Source: Cylindrobasidium torrendii FP15055 ss-10
Taxonomy: Eukaryota; Basidiomycota; Agaricomycetes; Agaricales; Physalacriaceae
NCBI GenBank assembly: GCA_000934385.1
Contig: KN880511.1
Location: 35,665 to 99,664 of the forward strand
DNA: 64,000 nucleotides
Direction: 5' to 3'
Each line of letters opens with the position of its first letter. Positions within the stretch are counted from its first letter, which is position 1. Shown one piece after another: positions 11,330 through 21,466 of this stretch. Both the position numbers and the translations under genes were made by a program. The notes under the pieces were generated by a model. The model had not been told where the DNA came from. It saw nothing but the letters and a program-made list of their open reading frames with translations, and made no database searches.

Positions 11330-13229
11330 TCACCATGGCTTTTGTTGCGCAGAGGGTATATTCAAGCAACTTTGATGGATCAGGTTGAGAGCCTTCACCG
11401 AGTCCTTCGCCTCAATGACGCTCGAGATGTTAATCTCACTGGCGCCTTGGCTGATCATTTCAATGTTTACTCCGCCCTGCGCGAGCGTCGAAAACATACG
11501 TCCGGCGATACCGACCATGTTGCGCATCTCCTTGCCCACAAGCGAGAGGATGGCCATGTCATGATGGGCCGACACCTAGGGCGAACCATTCAGCAAGAGT
11601 AATAAACAATAAGGTGGAGACGCACCGTTCCACTCTTTTTCAACTCGCCCAAAAGCCGCTCCAGCAGCTTCTTGGGCAAGTTGTCTTCGATGGCCATACT
11701 CACATGCACCTCGCTAGTGCTAATCAGATCCACTACAACTCCAAAGCGGTCGAGGGTCCCGAAGATACCAGCGAGGAAACCGTGCGAGACGCTCTTGCGG
11801 TTCGAATTGATGTTGAGGACGACAATACGGTCCTTGATGGTGACCGCGGTGGGCATTTTCTCGTGTCCGGTGGCTGAATGCAAGCTGGGCATATTCCTGC
11901 TCGCTGGTTCTGGAATACCACCATCCACATCGGCCTTTTCCTCATCCGTGCCGTCCGGGAAGATGACCGTGCCCAAACCCTTTGGCCTTTGAACATTCTT
12001 GATACGGATAGGAATTTTGCGTCGAATAACTTGCTCCATGGTGAAGGGGTGTACGACCTCACTGCCGTAGTATGTCAATTCTGCCGCCTCGTCGGGAGAG
12101 ATGAGCGGGATAACTCTGGCAGTGGCCACTTTGCGAGGATCCGCCGTGAAGATGCCATCGACCTCTTTCCAAATCTGCAGTTCGCTCGCCATCAGACCGA
12201 CGGAGAGGAGGGCGGAGAGAAGATCGGTATAGCCCCTGCCGACTTGAGTGAGCAGAGAGCCTGGGACTGGGCCAAAGAAACCTGGAGGGATAGTGAGTAG
12301 ACATTCGGAAGAAATATGATAATGAGATGAACGAACCGGTGACAACGGGAACACGAGACCCGCAAGCGCGAACGCGTTCGCCTACTGCCTCCGCGACGCG
12401 ATCATAGAACTCTTGGTTCAACGAGCCGCCACTGTACTCGTCGTCCATGTCGGGCACTATGTCCTCCAGTGAGACGTATTCGGCATCGATGCCCTGGTCT
12501 CGTAATACTGCCGCCATGTACTTGCAGGCCAGTCGCTCACCGAGGCCGATGATACTGTCTCTTGAGCGCGGCGAAATTTCGTCAATGATTTGCGAAGCAA
12601 ATAGGAAGCTCTTCAGCCATTCACAGTCGGCTTCAACAGCCTGCTCAAACTCCGTGCGAATAATGTCGTCCTTGATGTTCTCTTTTGCAGCATTGTAGTG
12701 CTCTTGCCGTATGAGGTCCACTGTCTTGCTGAATTCGGGGGCGAAGGGGGCCTGGTCAAACGATGCACGAGGACTCGATGGCGGAGAATTTGAGCGGTCG
12801 CGCATGTGGCCAAAGAGTCCGAACATGCCATTTGGCGTAGCAGACCCTGACGTAGGGTTGGACTTGGATGATTTCGGCCGGGAGAGCGCCTCGGTCGCGG
12901 CCTTAAGCAGGAGATTTGTAGTGCCCAGCGCTTTGGTGGACCCAGACCTAGCAGAGCAGACTACTGCGACTCTGTTTGTAGAAATGTAGGAGCTTGGGAA
13001 AGGTCAAGAACCTGTGAAATGCACGAGGGCATGCGACGCACCCAACGATGTCGCGGGCAATGTTCACCGGGAACTTGCCCACACTCGTCCCACCGAACTT
13101 TTGGACGACCCAGGGAGCATTGGGCTCTTCGTTGTTGCGCCGTAAACAAGGGGCTGTAGACATGGTGGAGAGCTGGAAAGTGGTGGAAGTAGCGAAGCGA
13201 TCGATCGTGCGATGACTCGACATTTCCAT
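11330..13229 (-). CDS. HOM3: aspartokinase
   Basis: Minus-strand gene with several introns, encoding roughly 570-600 residues. It opens with WVVQKFGGTSVGKF, the kinase signature, and continues through SIIGLGERLACKYMAAVL, VPVVTGFFG, GRGYTDLLSALLSVGL, QIWKEVDGIFTADPRKV and ELTYYGSEVVHPFTM. Two ACT-type regulatory segments follow: IVVLNINSNRKSVSHGF and MAILSLVGKEMRNMVGIA. A Ser/Pro-rich insert (around 12760-12860) sits after the first domain and is probably a disordered loop. It phosphorylates aspartate, the first step towards threonine, methionine and homoserine in fungi; threonine feedback through the ACT domains is typical. The start is uncertain: the ATG at 13229 and a later in-frame ATG at about 13163 are both possible. 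The earlier one adds a Ser/Thr-rich leader that is not conserved. Confidence 0.92.
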
Positions 13230-13433
13230 GGAGTTTTGTATGTAGCGTCGGCCGATGTCAGTTCAAAGCACAAGTAAACTCCCTTGAACTGCGGTGGTGC
13301 ACTCTGGACTTTAGAAGGTTATACATGTACAGCAGCTGCATGGGCGCTTGACAAAGGACATTAGCAGGACATTAGGAAATGACTTTATTCCCGTAGCTAA
13401 TCATACATAGGATGGGCTCAATACATAGCATGC

Positions 13434-13921
13434 TCACTTTCGTCCCTGCTCTATTGCGTCACCGTTCTTGCACGCAATAATCTTTATCTTCTCCGTGTTC
13501 ACCGTCTCGCTCGATTCCATCTTGAATGATGCATCCTTCACAATGAATGTCCATACGTCGTCACACAGACGGTATGTCTTCAGGTGGCCCTGTATGCGGT
13601 GTGAACGGAGATGAGGTAAATGCCATTGTATGGCGAACCTTGAGTGTAGTCTTTGTCTTCACCTGCTTCACAATCGTGTCCGCAAGACTCTTATCAAACT
13701 AAAGGGCGTAAGAATGCAGTCCTACTGTGATGTGTACCACGCACCTGTTGTAGAACCTTCATTGCCAACTGGGGCGTGATAGCCCCGCTCGTGATGAGCT
13801 CGTCCAGCGAGTCGGTGAGTGCCATGCCGATTCTGTGTGTCACGCATTATAACACCGAGCTGCAATGAGGCCGTGTCACATACGACGAGCCGCGGTAGAA
13901 TTCGTAGTAAGCAGTGGCCAT
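13434..13921 (-). CDS. TOA2: transcription initiation factor TFIIA small (gamma) subunit
   Basis: Short minus-strand gene of four exons encoding about 110 residues: [77 protein letters not shown] and the tail KIIACKNGD. This matches the full TFIIA-gamma fold: an N-terminal helical bundle, then the beta-barrel half. It pairs with the TFIIA large subunit and stabilises TBP on TATA DNA for RNA polymerase II. Splice joins at SS/IG, QQ/FDK and LK/GHL are all in frame. It starts 124 bases from a divergent F-box-type gene, so the two probably share a promoter region. Confidence 0.93.
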
Positions 13922-14045
13922 TTTCAATTTCTGGTCGCTGCTCGGCTGGTCGTGGTAGGAGGACAAACGCCGACGGCAGAATCATTCGCACGCTAACAAA
14001 CGCCTACAGCGGCGCTCTGATCGGGCCGGCCACCGGTCAATAATT

Positions 14046-15548
14046 ATGGCCCATTGTGACGCTCTGCTCTATTCTCCCATCATGGCATCCATCTCCCCGT
14101 CGCGCTACCAAGAATACCAAGACGTCTTTCAGTCCATCTTAAAGGACGACACCAGCCTGCAGAACCTCATCCAATACTGGAACGACCTGGGAGTGGACAC
14201 TCGCTACAACTACATCCACAAGCTCCCCATCGAAGTCCTTGTTCTTGTGTTCAAATTCCATCTTGGCCAGTGTCTCTCCGAAATCATACCTCAACGCAAC
14301 GCAGAACTCGGGGACCACATCTTACGGTCGGTTCTTATCGCACAGAATAAAGTATTACGGGTCTGCCGCTTGTGGAGATATTCAGCCCTCGCATCACCGT
14401 GTCTATGGACCACCGTGCCTCTCATGGTCCCAGCATTTCTCACAAACTCTGGCTCATATGATGACTACGTGCCATACCCTCAAAAGCCACTCCCAGACGC
14501 GTCCGCATACTGGAAGTTCATCCGCGACCGAACGGCACTCGCAGGAGACCTGTCCTTGTCGGTTTACCTCACGCCGGTAGACTTCTACATGGACGCCAAT
14601 GTAGTGAAGCAGTTTCTCGCGTATACCATTGAGCTCCTCCCGCAGACCGAACACCTCTTCCTTAAGATTTCTGCCACCGGCCATTCAGCTCGACTCCCGT
14701 CTCTATCAAAGGCACGGCCTTCACAGCGCCTAAAATCTGCCTACATCCACGTTCAGCTTGACGAAACCCAGGCGCAGTGGGGAGCAGGGTTCTTCAGTCT
14801 CATGCCAACCATACACCGTCTGCGGCTCAACCATGGAACACAATGCCTAGCTCAATCCCAGTGTGCAAGCATCCGCGAGCTGGAGGTGAACAGGATAGAC
14901 ATGACTGACCTCGCGAGAATCCTCAAAGCCAACCCGCACCTCCAGAATCTCCGGTTGACCAACATCCAACTGTGGTTCCCCGAGGATATAACCCACCAAG
15001 CTCTGGAGCGTATCACATTCAAAAAGACGTCGCCACCTCAGTTCCTCCAGGGGCTCACCCTTCCGGCGCTTAAACATCTCACACTCCCTGTGTCGCATAC
15101 CGAGCGACAGTCAGCGTGGCCCTCGTTCGAGGACGTTGCGTTCTTTGCTCGCTCGGATTGCGCCCTGGCGTCCCTCGACGTCAGCCAAGCACCCGTCGAC
15201 GCTCGCATTCATCAGATTTTCCGCTCGCAATACCACCTTACCAAGTTGGTGTTGTACCAGGACCTAGAGGTGCTCGCTGGTGAGCCGACTGTCGTCCAGC
15301 TACTCAAGCGGAAACCACTGATGCTACCATCGTTGAAGCATCTGACACTGAAAGGCGCGCCGGAGACACCCACGGATCTCGCAGAGATGCTTGCGCTGAG
15401 GGTGACGCAGAGCAAACAAGAAAAGGTGGCAAAGCTGAAGACATGTTCGTTGTTTGTGCGGCTAGGGCCTGCGAGGTTGTCATTGAAACCGTTCTTAGAG
15501 ATGAAGGGCTTTTCGTTGAAAATAGAAACAGCAACACGACATATGTAA
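14046..15548 (+). CDS. F-box-type leucine-rich protein
   Basis: Intronless frame of 500 residues starting MAHCDALLYS. An F-box-like segment lies at about residues 50-100 (YIHKLPIEVLVLVFKFHL, then VLRVCRLWRYSALASPCLW). A long C-terminal region follows with irregular leucine-rich blocks (HRLRLNHGTQC, HLQNLRLTNIQLW, PALKHLTLP, SLKHLTLKG). This is the common architecture of Agaricomycete F-box proteins, whose F-box would recruit Skp1 in an SCF ubiquitin ligase while the repeats select a substrate. It is divergent from TFIIA-gamma and convergent, 31 bases tail to tail, with another 500-residue F-box-type gene. The two proteins are not close copies. Confidence 0.75.
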   Translation: MAHCDALLYSPIMASISPSRYQEYQDVFQSILKDDTSLQNLIQYWNDLGVDTRYNYIHKLPIEVLVLVFKFHLGQCLSEIIPQRNAELGDHILRSVLIAQNKVLRVCRLWRYSALASPCLWTTVPLMVPAFLTNSGSYDDYVPYPQKPLPDASAYWKFIRDRTALAGDLSLSVYLTPVDFYMDANVVKQFLAYTIELLPQTEHLFLKISATGHSARLPSLSKARPSQRLKSAYIHVQLDETQAQWGAGFFSLMPTIHRLRLNHGTQCLAQSQCASIRELEVNRIDMTDLARILKANPHLQNLRLTNIQLWFPEDITHQALERITFKKTSPPQFLQGLTLPALKHLTLPVSHTERQSAWPSFEDVAFFARSDCALASLDVSQAPVDARIHQIFRSQYHLTKLVLYQDLEVLAGEPTVVQLLKRKPLMLPSLKHLTLKGAPETPTDLAEMLALRVTQSKQEKVAKLKTCSLFVRLGPARLSLKPFLEMKGFSLKIETATRHM

Positions 15549-15579
15549 TTGTACAATACACACTATGTAATTATCCTAA

Positions 15580-17082
15580 TCACCAAATCATTGCATCTAC
15601 CCCCGTCTCCCTCAGTGCACTGAGAGCTCCGACAATCCTGTCCTCTACTATAGCACCGCTCCTTGCCCCAATGACGAGCCTTGTCAGCGGCCCTGCTCTC
15701 ATTTGGAGCATACCCAATAACGCGTCTGCCTGAACAGGACCGTCCTGGTCATCCCAAACCAACTCGAGACTCTTCAACCTCGGCAAAAGCGTGTCTCTTC
15801 CAACCTCCATCTCCTTAAGGAAGCGCCTGGTGATTGTTGGATACCAGATCTCTGTGCTGTCTGTGACTGTCGGTTCGATGATGCTCAACGAATGCAGTCG
15901 GCCTGCATCATACAGGATATCCAGGACGTCGTCGTCCGAAAGGCTAACATCCTTTAGCTTGAGGTCTTCAAGAAGAGGACATTGTCGGACTGCTCCGCGA
16001 GGAAGGGCAAGTTCCGTGGGACTACCGGTGAAAACAAGCGTTGTGAGGTGCGGGAAGAAGTACATCGAGAAAAGTGTCGCCACAGACGCGGCGTCCAGCC
16101 ACTCGGATATATGGAGGGAAGTGATATTGGATGTAGTCGTCCACACGTATTCCTCGACGAGTTCGAGATCACATCGATGGAGGGTGAGGGAGATGCGTTT
16201 GTTAAAGCGGTCCAGCATATGCCTGACGGTAGACGTGCCGTGGTAGCTGTCGAGCCAAACGGATTTGAGGAGGTCGTAGTTGAAGTCGATGGAATCTATT
16301 GCATCGATATTGCGCAGATAGAGGTGCCATATCGACAGGCCATGGAATGAAAGGGAGGATGCAACGGTACGGGGAATCGTCATGTCATGGTTGTCCAAAG
16401 CCAGTGAGGTTACGCTGTCATACCCATCGAAGGAACCGACGATGCGAGGAGTTTTTGAATTGTGGGGGTTAACGCCTCGGACGAGTGATACGTACAAATA
16501 TGGTGTTTTCCAACCGCTTTGTGGGTACATAACGGGAAGGCGGTGGCGGAACACCCATTGGCTGGTATATGTATCTTCTCCAGTGGTCTCTCTGGACAGC
16601 GAGAGGCGAGGTATGCATCCGTCTGCTAGCCTCCACCATAGCTCAGGATGATATGAGCTCCGTGTGAGGGTCATCCAATGGGCACAGACGCTTGAGATGT
16701 AGAATGGCGTGAGATAAAGATTGTCGGGAACAGGGAAGAGGGTTTCGTCGACAGATGCACAGGCCAAGAAGAATATGTAGAGTAGGATAGCATCAGGAAT
16801 CTTGCGGATGGGTGCGAAAGCAACACTCTCGTAAGCCTGAATGGTGAGGTTGGTGGACCGCAAAGCAGCGTCTAGTGTCTCTTGTTGGTTGTCCAGATGT
16901 CGGAGTTCATGTTCGTACTCCAACACCTGAGCATCCAGTTCACTCAATTGGTCTTCTACAACGGATGCTGTGGCAGACAGTTGGTAACCTGCTCGAGTGA
17001 GAGAAAGGATTCCCTCTTTGAGCTTGGGGTCCGGGAGGACGCAAACCTTGTTGCAGTCGCAGCAAAGGATGACTTGAGTCAT
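15580..17082 (-). CDS. F-box-type protein with N-terminal coiled coil
   Basis: Intronless 500-residue frame starting MTQVILCCDCNKVCVLPD; the paired cysteines at the start (CCDC...C) may bind metal. Residues about 40-75 form a coiled coil (VEDQLSELDAQVLEYEHEL). An F-box-like segment follows: IRKIPDAILLYIFFLAC, then YISSVCAHWMTLTRSSYHP. The C-terminal two thirds have irregular leucine-rich blocks. The coiled coil followed by IPxxIL...SVCxxW is the classic layout of a large Agaricomycete F-box family. A function as an SCF substrate adaptor is inferred, and the target is unknown. Its stop codon lies 31 bases from the neighbour's stop. Confidence 0.78.
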   Translation of the reverse strand: MTQVILCCDCNKVCVLPDPKLKEGILSLTRAGYQLSATASVVEDQLSELDAQVLEYEHELRHLDNQQETLDAALRSTNLTIQAYESVAFAPIRKIPDAILLYIFFLACASVDETLFPVPDNLYLTPFYISSVCAHWMTLTRSSYHPELWWRLADGCIPRLSLSRETTGEDTYTSQWVFRHRLPVMYPQSGWKTPYLYVSLVRGVNPHNSKTPRIVGSFDGYDSVTSLALDNHDMTIPRTVASSLSFHGLSIWHLYLRNIDAIDSIDFNYDLLKSVWLDSYHGTSTVRHMLDRFNKRISLTLHRCDLELVEEYVWTTTSNITSLHISEWLDAASVATLFSMYFFPHLTTLVFTGSPTELALPRGAVRQCPLLEDLKLKDVSLSDDDVLDILYDAGRLHSLSIIEPTVTDSTEIWYPTITRRFLKEMEVGRDTLLPRLKSLELVWDDQDGPVQADALLGMLQMRAGPLTRLVIGARSGAIVEDRIVGALSALRETGVDAMIW

Positions 17083-17310
17083 GACCAGGACCTACCACGT
17101 TCATCAGGTTTACTACGTGTTCATAGAAGTATGAGGTCTGTATATGTACAGGCGAATGTGTTTTTGTTGTTTTTACTTATGAACGTGTGATTACCGTGGT
17201 GGGAGTTTGAGAAGAGACGCTGCGCGAAATTGGCAAGCCCACGTACTCTGATCAGTTCCCGTTGCGGCACCCGGGCCGTTGATCAAAAAGACTCACTTTT
17301 CAGAGATACC

Positions 17311-17384
17311 GGCCGTCTAGCTCAGCTGGTTAGAGCGTCGTGCTAATAACGCGAAGGTCTTGGGTTCGATCCCCACGATGGCCA
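17311..17384 (+). tRNA. tRNA-Ile (anticodon AAT)
   Basis: A 74-base cloverleaf without intron. The acceptor stem GGCCGTC pairs with GATGGCC, with discriminator A at 17384. The D arm is GCTC/GAGC. The anticodon stem TCGTG/CGCGA encloses the loop CTAATAA with anticodon AAT at 17345-17347. The T loop is TTCGATC. The T stem TTGGG/CCCAC has one T-C mismatch at its base, the only irregularity. No CCA is encoded, as expected in a eukaryote. The sequence closely follows the usual eukaryotic tRNA-Ile(AAT). Confidence 0.95.
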
Positions 17385-17761
17385 TCACAGAATCTGGGAT
17401 TCTTTTGCTTTTGGGCGGCGAGCACATGATTCAGATCCCTGACACATTGCGCGCTGGGAAAGCAGGCCCCGAGTTGTGCTCAAAGGGAAATTCCAGCGAA
17501 TACTCGGGTACAATCTCGGCACAATATGCCCTTGGTAAGTCGAAGCCCAAGTCGATTCAATGTATCGACCCGGCAAAATGTCGCCGCCCGTCGTTGGAGC
17601 ATCCCACGCGATCATCTTGTCCTTTACGACCACGTCGAGCGCGACGTGGTGAATAATCTTTCCTTCATCGTATTTCACCACACAGACTACTACATTTTTC
17701 CTAACTGGACCCACAAACCAAGTGCATGGACCATTAGGACTAATTATATCCGCCCCACGTC
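17385..17761. other. spacer between tRNA and mannosidase genes
   Basis: 377 bases covering the tRNA 3' flank and the GH47 gene promoter. Open frames running out of the tRNA have no support as proteins. No other element is recognised. Confidence 0.45.
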
Positions 17762-19617
17762 ATGTCTCTTCCGCCTCCGGTTTCGTTAAAAACCGTCAAA
17801 AGTTATGCCTCACTGCGCCGGTCGCGCTCGATACTCATAATCACCGCCATCGTCGGCTGTGTGTGGTACTCTTTCGATTTCTTCCACCATCCTGGCACGT
17901 CGCCCTATTTCTCCTCGACAGACGACCTGTACAACAGTCCCTTGGACCCTGCACTTCCCCCTCGTCCAGATCTGCCCTTATTGACAGACCCCGACGATGT
18001 CACCTCGGACACCTACAAAGCAAACCGCATTCGAGAGGCATTCGTGCACACTTACAGCAACTATCTCGAGCATGCTTTCCCCAACGACGAGCTACGGCCA
18101 CTCACCGGCAGGAATGCAAGCACCATGAACGGCTGGGGAGTCACCATGTACGATGCTCTGGACACCGCTTACCTCATGCATCTCCCCCAGTACATCGACC
18201 ATGCCGCGGACTACTTCGCCAAAGCGCCCGAGTCCCTCTTCTACCTCAAGCCAAACCAATATGCTCCCTTCTTCGAAACTGTCATTCGCTATGTCGGTGG
18301 TCTCCTCAGCGCGTACGCCTTCACCGAACGGCCAATATTCCTCGAAAAAGCAGACGAGCTGGGCAAATTGCTCTTGCCCGTCTTCGACACACTCTCGGGG
18401 CTACCCATGTACGGCGTCAGCACATTCACCGGTAACACACGCGCGGGGTGGATGGCCGGGGCTCTACTCGCAGAGTCTGTCAGCTGCCAGCTTGAATACA
18501 AGTACCTCGCGCACCTGGTGAACAAGCCAGAGTATTTCCACAAGGTCGAGAACGTCATGAAGGTGCTGGAGGCCGCCAACGACAACGCACACCCGGATAG
18601 CGAGGATCCCCAGGAGAAGGGGGCTGCCCAAATCAAGCATATGCAGAGTAAGGGCGTCTTTCCTACCGTCTGGGACGTCAAGACCGGTACCCCGAAGACT
18701 CAGGCGTTCAGCGCTGGCGCGTTCGCCGACAGTGCTCATGAGTACTTTCTCAAGCAGTACCTTCTTACCGCCAAGTCGGAGCCACGGTCGCTGGCACTTT
18801 ACTTGGATGCTGTTGATGCTATCTTGGAGCACCTGACGTTCCACTCATCTGTACGCGACTTTATCTATGTAACCGACATCAGCGCGCCAGATAAACCATC
18901 GCACACTTTCGAGCATTTGACATGTTTTGTCGGTGGCATGCTCAAACTTGGCGCTGCTCAGCTCGACCTTCCCGCGGACAAGAAACAGCTGCACGAGTGG
19001 GCTGCGACGGGTCTGGCGGAGACGTGCTGGATGATGTACGCGGACATGCCTACTGGGCTATCTCCAGATGAGATTGCCGTGGACAAAGCCAATGTTCGCC
19101 CATGGCTGGAGGTATTAGCAGAGGCAAAGAGGAAGGGGAGCGATAAAATTCCTGGCACCAGTAGGGTCAAGCCTCAACTCGACGCGTCCAAACGTGGATA
19201 CCGTATAAAGCGTGGGGACTATATCCTTCGCCCGGAGGCACTCGAGACATGGTATATTATGTGGAAGCTGGGAGATGGTGACCACTGGAAGGAGCGGGCA
19301 TGGGCGACGTTCATGGCCATGGAGAATGTAGCCAAGACGAAGTACGGGTATGCTTGTGTGACAAACGTCGACAAGCTGCCCAAGGATGTTACGCTGAAGG
19401 ATGAACTCCCAAGTTACTTCCTTGCAGAGACGTGGGTTTTTTGAATGTTCTCCCACTCTTTTCTGACACTTTGGACAGACTGAAATATCCGTATCTTATG
19501 TTCGACAACACAGTTGATCTATCATTCGATGAATGGGTCTTCAACACTGAGGCGCACCCTCTTCCTGTGTTCAAGTGGAACGACAAGGAGAAGAAGGAGT
19601 ATAATATTCCACTATAG
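17762..19617 (+). CDS. GH47 class I alpha-1,2-mannosidase, type II membrane protein
   Basis: Two exons, 17762-19431 and 19479-19617, encode 602 residues. A short cytosolic tail is followed by a signal anchor at about residues 23-38 (ILIITAIVGCVWYSF), then a Pro-rich stem. The catalytic domain shows FVHTYSNYLEHAFPNDEL, MYDALDTAYLMHL, HTFEHLTCFVGGMLKLGA, LRPEALETWYIMWKL and the family-typical ending FDEWVFNTEAHPL. The intron removes an in-frame early stop and joins AET to LKYPYLMFDN. GH47 enzymes trim alpha-1,2-mannose from N-glycans in the ER or Golgi. Whether this is a processing mannosidase or a more distant fungal member cannot be decided. The length suits a membrane-anchored form. Confidence 0.9.
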
Positions 19618-20014
19618 ATCACACCCGTTTGCACAGCTATTTTTGCGTGAAATTGTATTTCAGGACTCGTTAATTTATTCGGATAAATGCGCAGAACTAC
19701 TGGAGCGTAGACACATATGTAATTCCCTATTCTTCTGGTCTCCAGAAGAGGTCGTATAATAAGATTTTGAGACTAAGGTTTGTTCACGATGTACTACCAC
19801 CGTGCGATCATTCTGATCCGTTGTTGATTGTGTTGGCCGATGCTCCGACTGTCTCTGCGTTTCTACCACCATCACCGCAAAGTCACACTCCCTGCTTGAG
19901 GGACCTTTTCTTCTCACGCTCTCTAGAGGCGGATGTCCTTTACGCTACTCAAACCGCGACGGCTAATTCGAATACCACGCTCAAATACCCTAAGCCATAG
20001 CCGCACATTCTACC
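19618..20014. other. intergenic
   Basis: 397 bases between the mannosidase stop and the first possible ATG of the methyltransferase gene. No RNA or repeat is recognised. Confidence 0.4.
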
Positions 20015-21264
20015 ATGTTTGTTTCGAACCCAACGGTTATCAGCACTGGCTCAAACTTCTCCTCGAAAGTCCTCGTCAACATGTTTGAATAAGCAGGTTC
20101 GACCGCCAATTGGTTCACGGTGAGCTCTCTGGGTGGACCCAAGACCTTCCTAATCTCCAGTGGTAGATACCTCAGAGACGAAGCCGACGTCTTCACACGG
20201 AACGCCTGGGACAATGTAGTGCCAGACCCGGAATCGCAAGCAGAAGTAATCGCGGCGTCGCTGGCTAGGCAGCGCGCAGCGCCCGTGCTCGACGCTGCTA
20301 AGGCCTGGTGCAATGAGAACCCTCACAAGCCTTGGGATATATTTTATAAGAAGAATAGAGACAACTTCTTCAAGGACAGAAATTGGTGCGTTTCCCACAC
20401 AGCTTCAGGATGCCATCTGACTATTACCAGGTTGCATGAAGAATTCCCAGAACTTGTCTCCACGACGCGTGCAGGTGCTGGTCCTGTAACTGTCGCTGAA
20501 GTGGGATGTGGGGCTGGCAACTCGATGTTCCCGCTGTTGGCTGAAAATGAGAATGCCGAGCTCAGAATGTTGGCTTACGACTACTCATGCCGGGCGGTTG
20601 AAATTGTACGGGAGCACCCACTCTATCGTTCTCCGCGACGTGGGACTGTTCATGCCGAACCGTGGGACTTGTCGAAGCCGACGATGCCGCAAGGGCTTGT
20701 ACCAGGCTCGGTGGACATTGTAATGATGTTATTTGTAGTTCACGCGTTACATCCATCCGAGTGGAGGCAAACCATTGCGAACGTCCATGCGATGCTTAAG
20801 CCTGGTGGCAAGATTCTGTTTCGGGACTATGGACGCTACGATGTGATGCAGTTGCGGCTCAAGGAAGGCCGACTACTGGATGAGAATTTCTACATCCGCG
20901 GGGACAAGACGCGGGTATATTTCTTCGAACTAGGTGCGTTGTCCAAGAAAATTGTTGCACACAGTTTGCCGATGTCAGAACAGATGAGCTCTCGTTGCTG
21001 TTCACAGGATCCAAAATGTCCGAAGCTGAACGGCGTATCACAACGAGTCCAGGGAATGAGACTGGGTTCAACTCGATGAATAAACCGACTACCGAGACAG
21101 CAACACCAGTGGTTGGTGGCTTGCATCCTAGCCTCCCTCACGACCTCCCTCATCCCTTGTTTACTACGGAGGAACTTGGAGTAAATCACAGACTGACGGT
21201 AAATCGCAAGACTCAGGAAAAGCTACATCGTGTCTGGTTGCAAGGGAAATTCGTGAAGTTATGA
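20015..21264 (+). CDS. METTL2/TRM140-type tRNA m3C methyltransferase, copy 1
   Basis: Proposed exons are 20015-20035, 20097-20119, 20167-20385, 20431-20933 and 20984-21264, giving 348 residues in frame. Family landmarks: RPPIGSR, VFTRNAWDNV, FFKDRNW, LHEEFPEL, SAM motif I VAEVGCGAGNSMFPLL, FRDYGRYDVMQLRLKEGR, NFYIRGDKTRVYFFE, DELSLLFTG and the tail RVWLQGKF. These match the METTL2/TRM140 branch that makes 3-methylcytidine at tRNA position 32. From the GSR codon onward, intron positions and phases equal those of the second copy at 34013-35271, and exon 20431-20933 has exactly the same length (503) as its counterpart. The first two exons (21 and 23 bases) are tentative; the N-terminus is shorter than in copy 2 and may start elsewhere. 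No inactivating change was found. Confidence 0.82.
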
Positions 21265-21466
21265 ATGCGTAGATGATCAAGATCCTACGCAGGTAGCCAA
21301 TTATCTCGACGCAAGCAGAAATATAAGGTTGTATTGACCTGTCTGATGTCGCATCACGGTCTCAATAATCCATTCGAAGACTGCCCGCGGTATCCGTGAT
21401 CATGGGTATAGATTGAACGAAGCGTGGGAAAATGGGTTTCTATTTGGTCATAACGCCACTGGGATC

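Noticed and set aside
17360..17656. 98-codon frame starting inside the tRNA gene
   Set aside because: Begins within the tRNA T arm and has no family resemblance.
20120..20166. Reading the methyltransferase copy 1 start at the GTG of GTGAGC
   Set aside because: GTGAGC is the splice donor after the GSR codon; alignment with copy 2 shows it is intronic.
20015..21264. Methyltransferase copy 1 as a pseudogene
   Set aside because: All family motifs and splice joins from exon 2 onward are intact and the total is a multiple of three.
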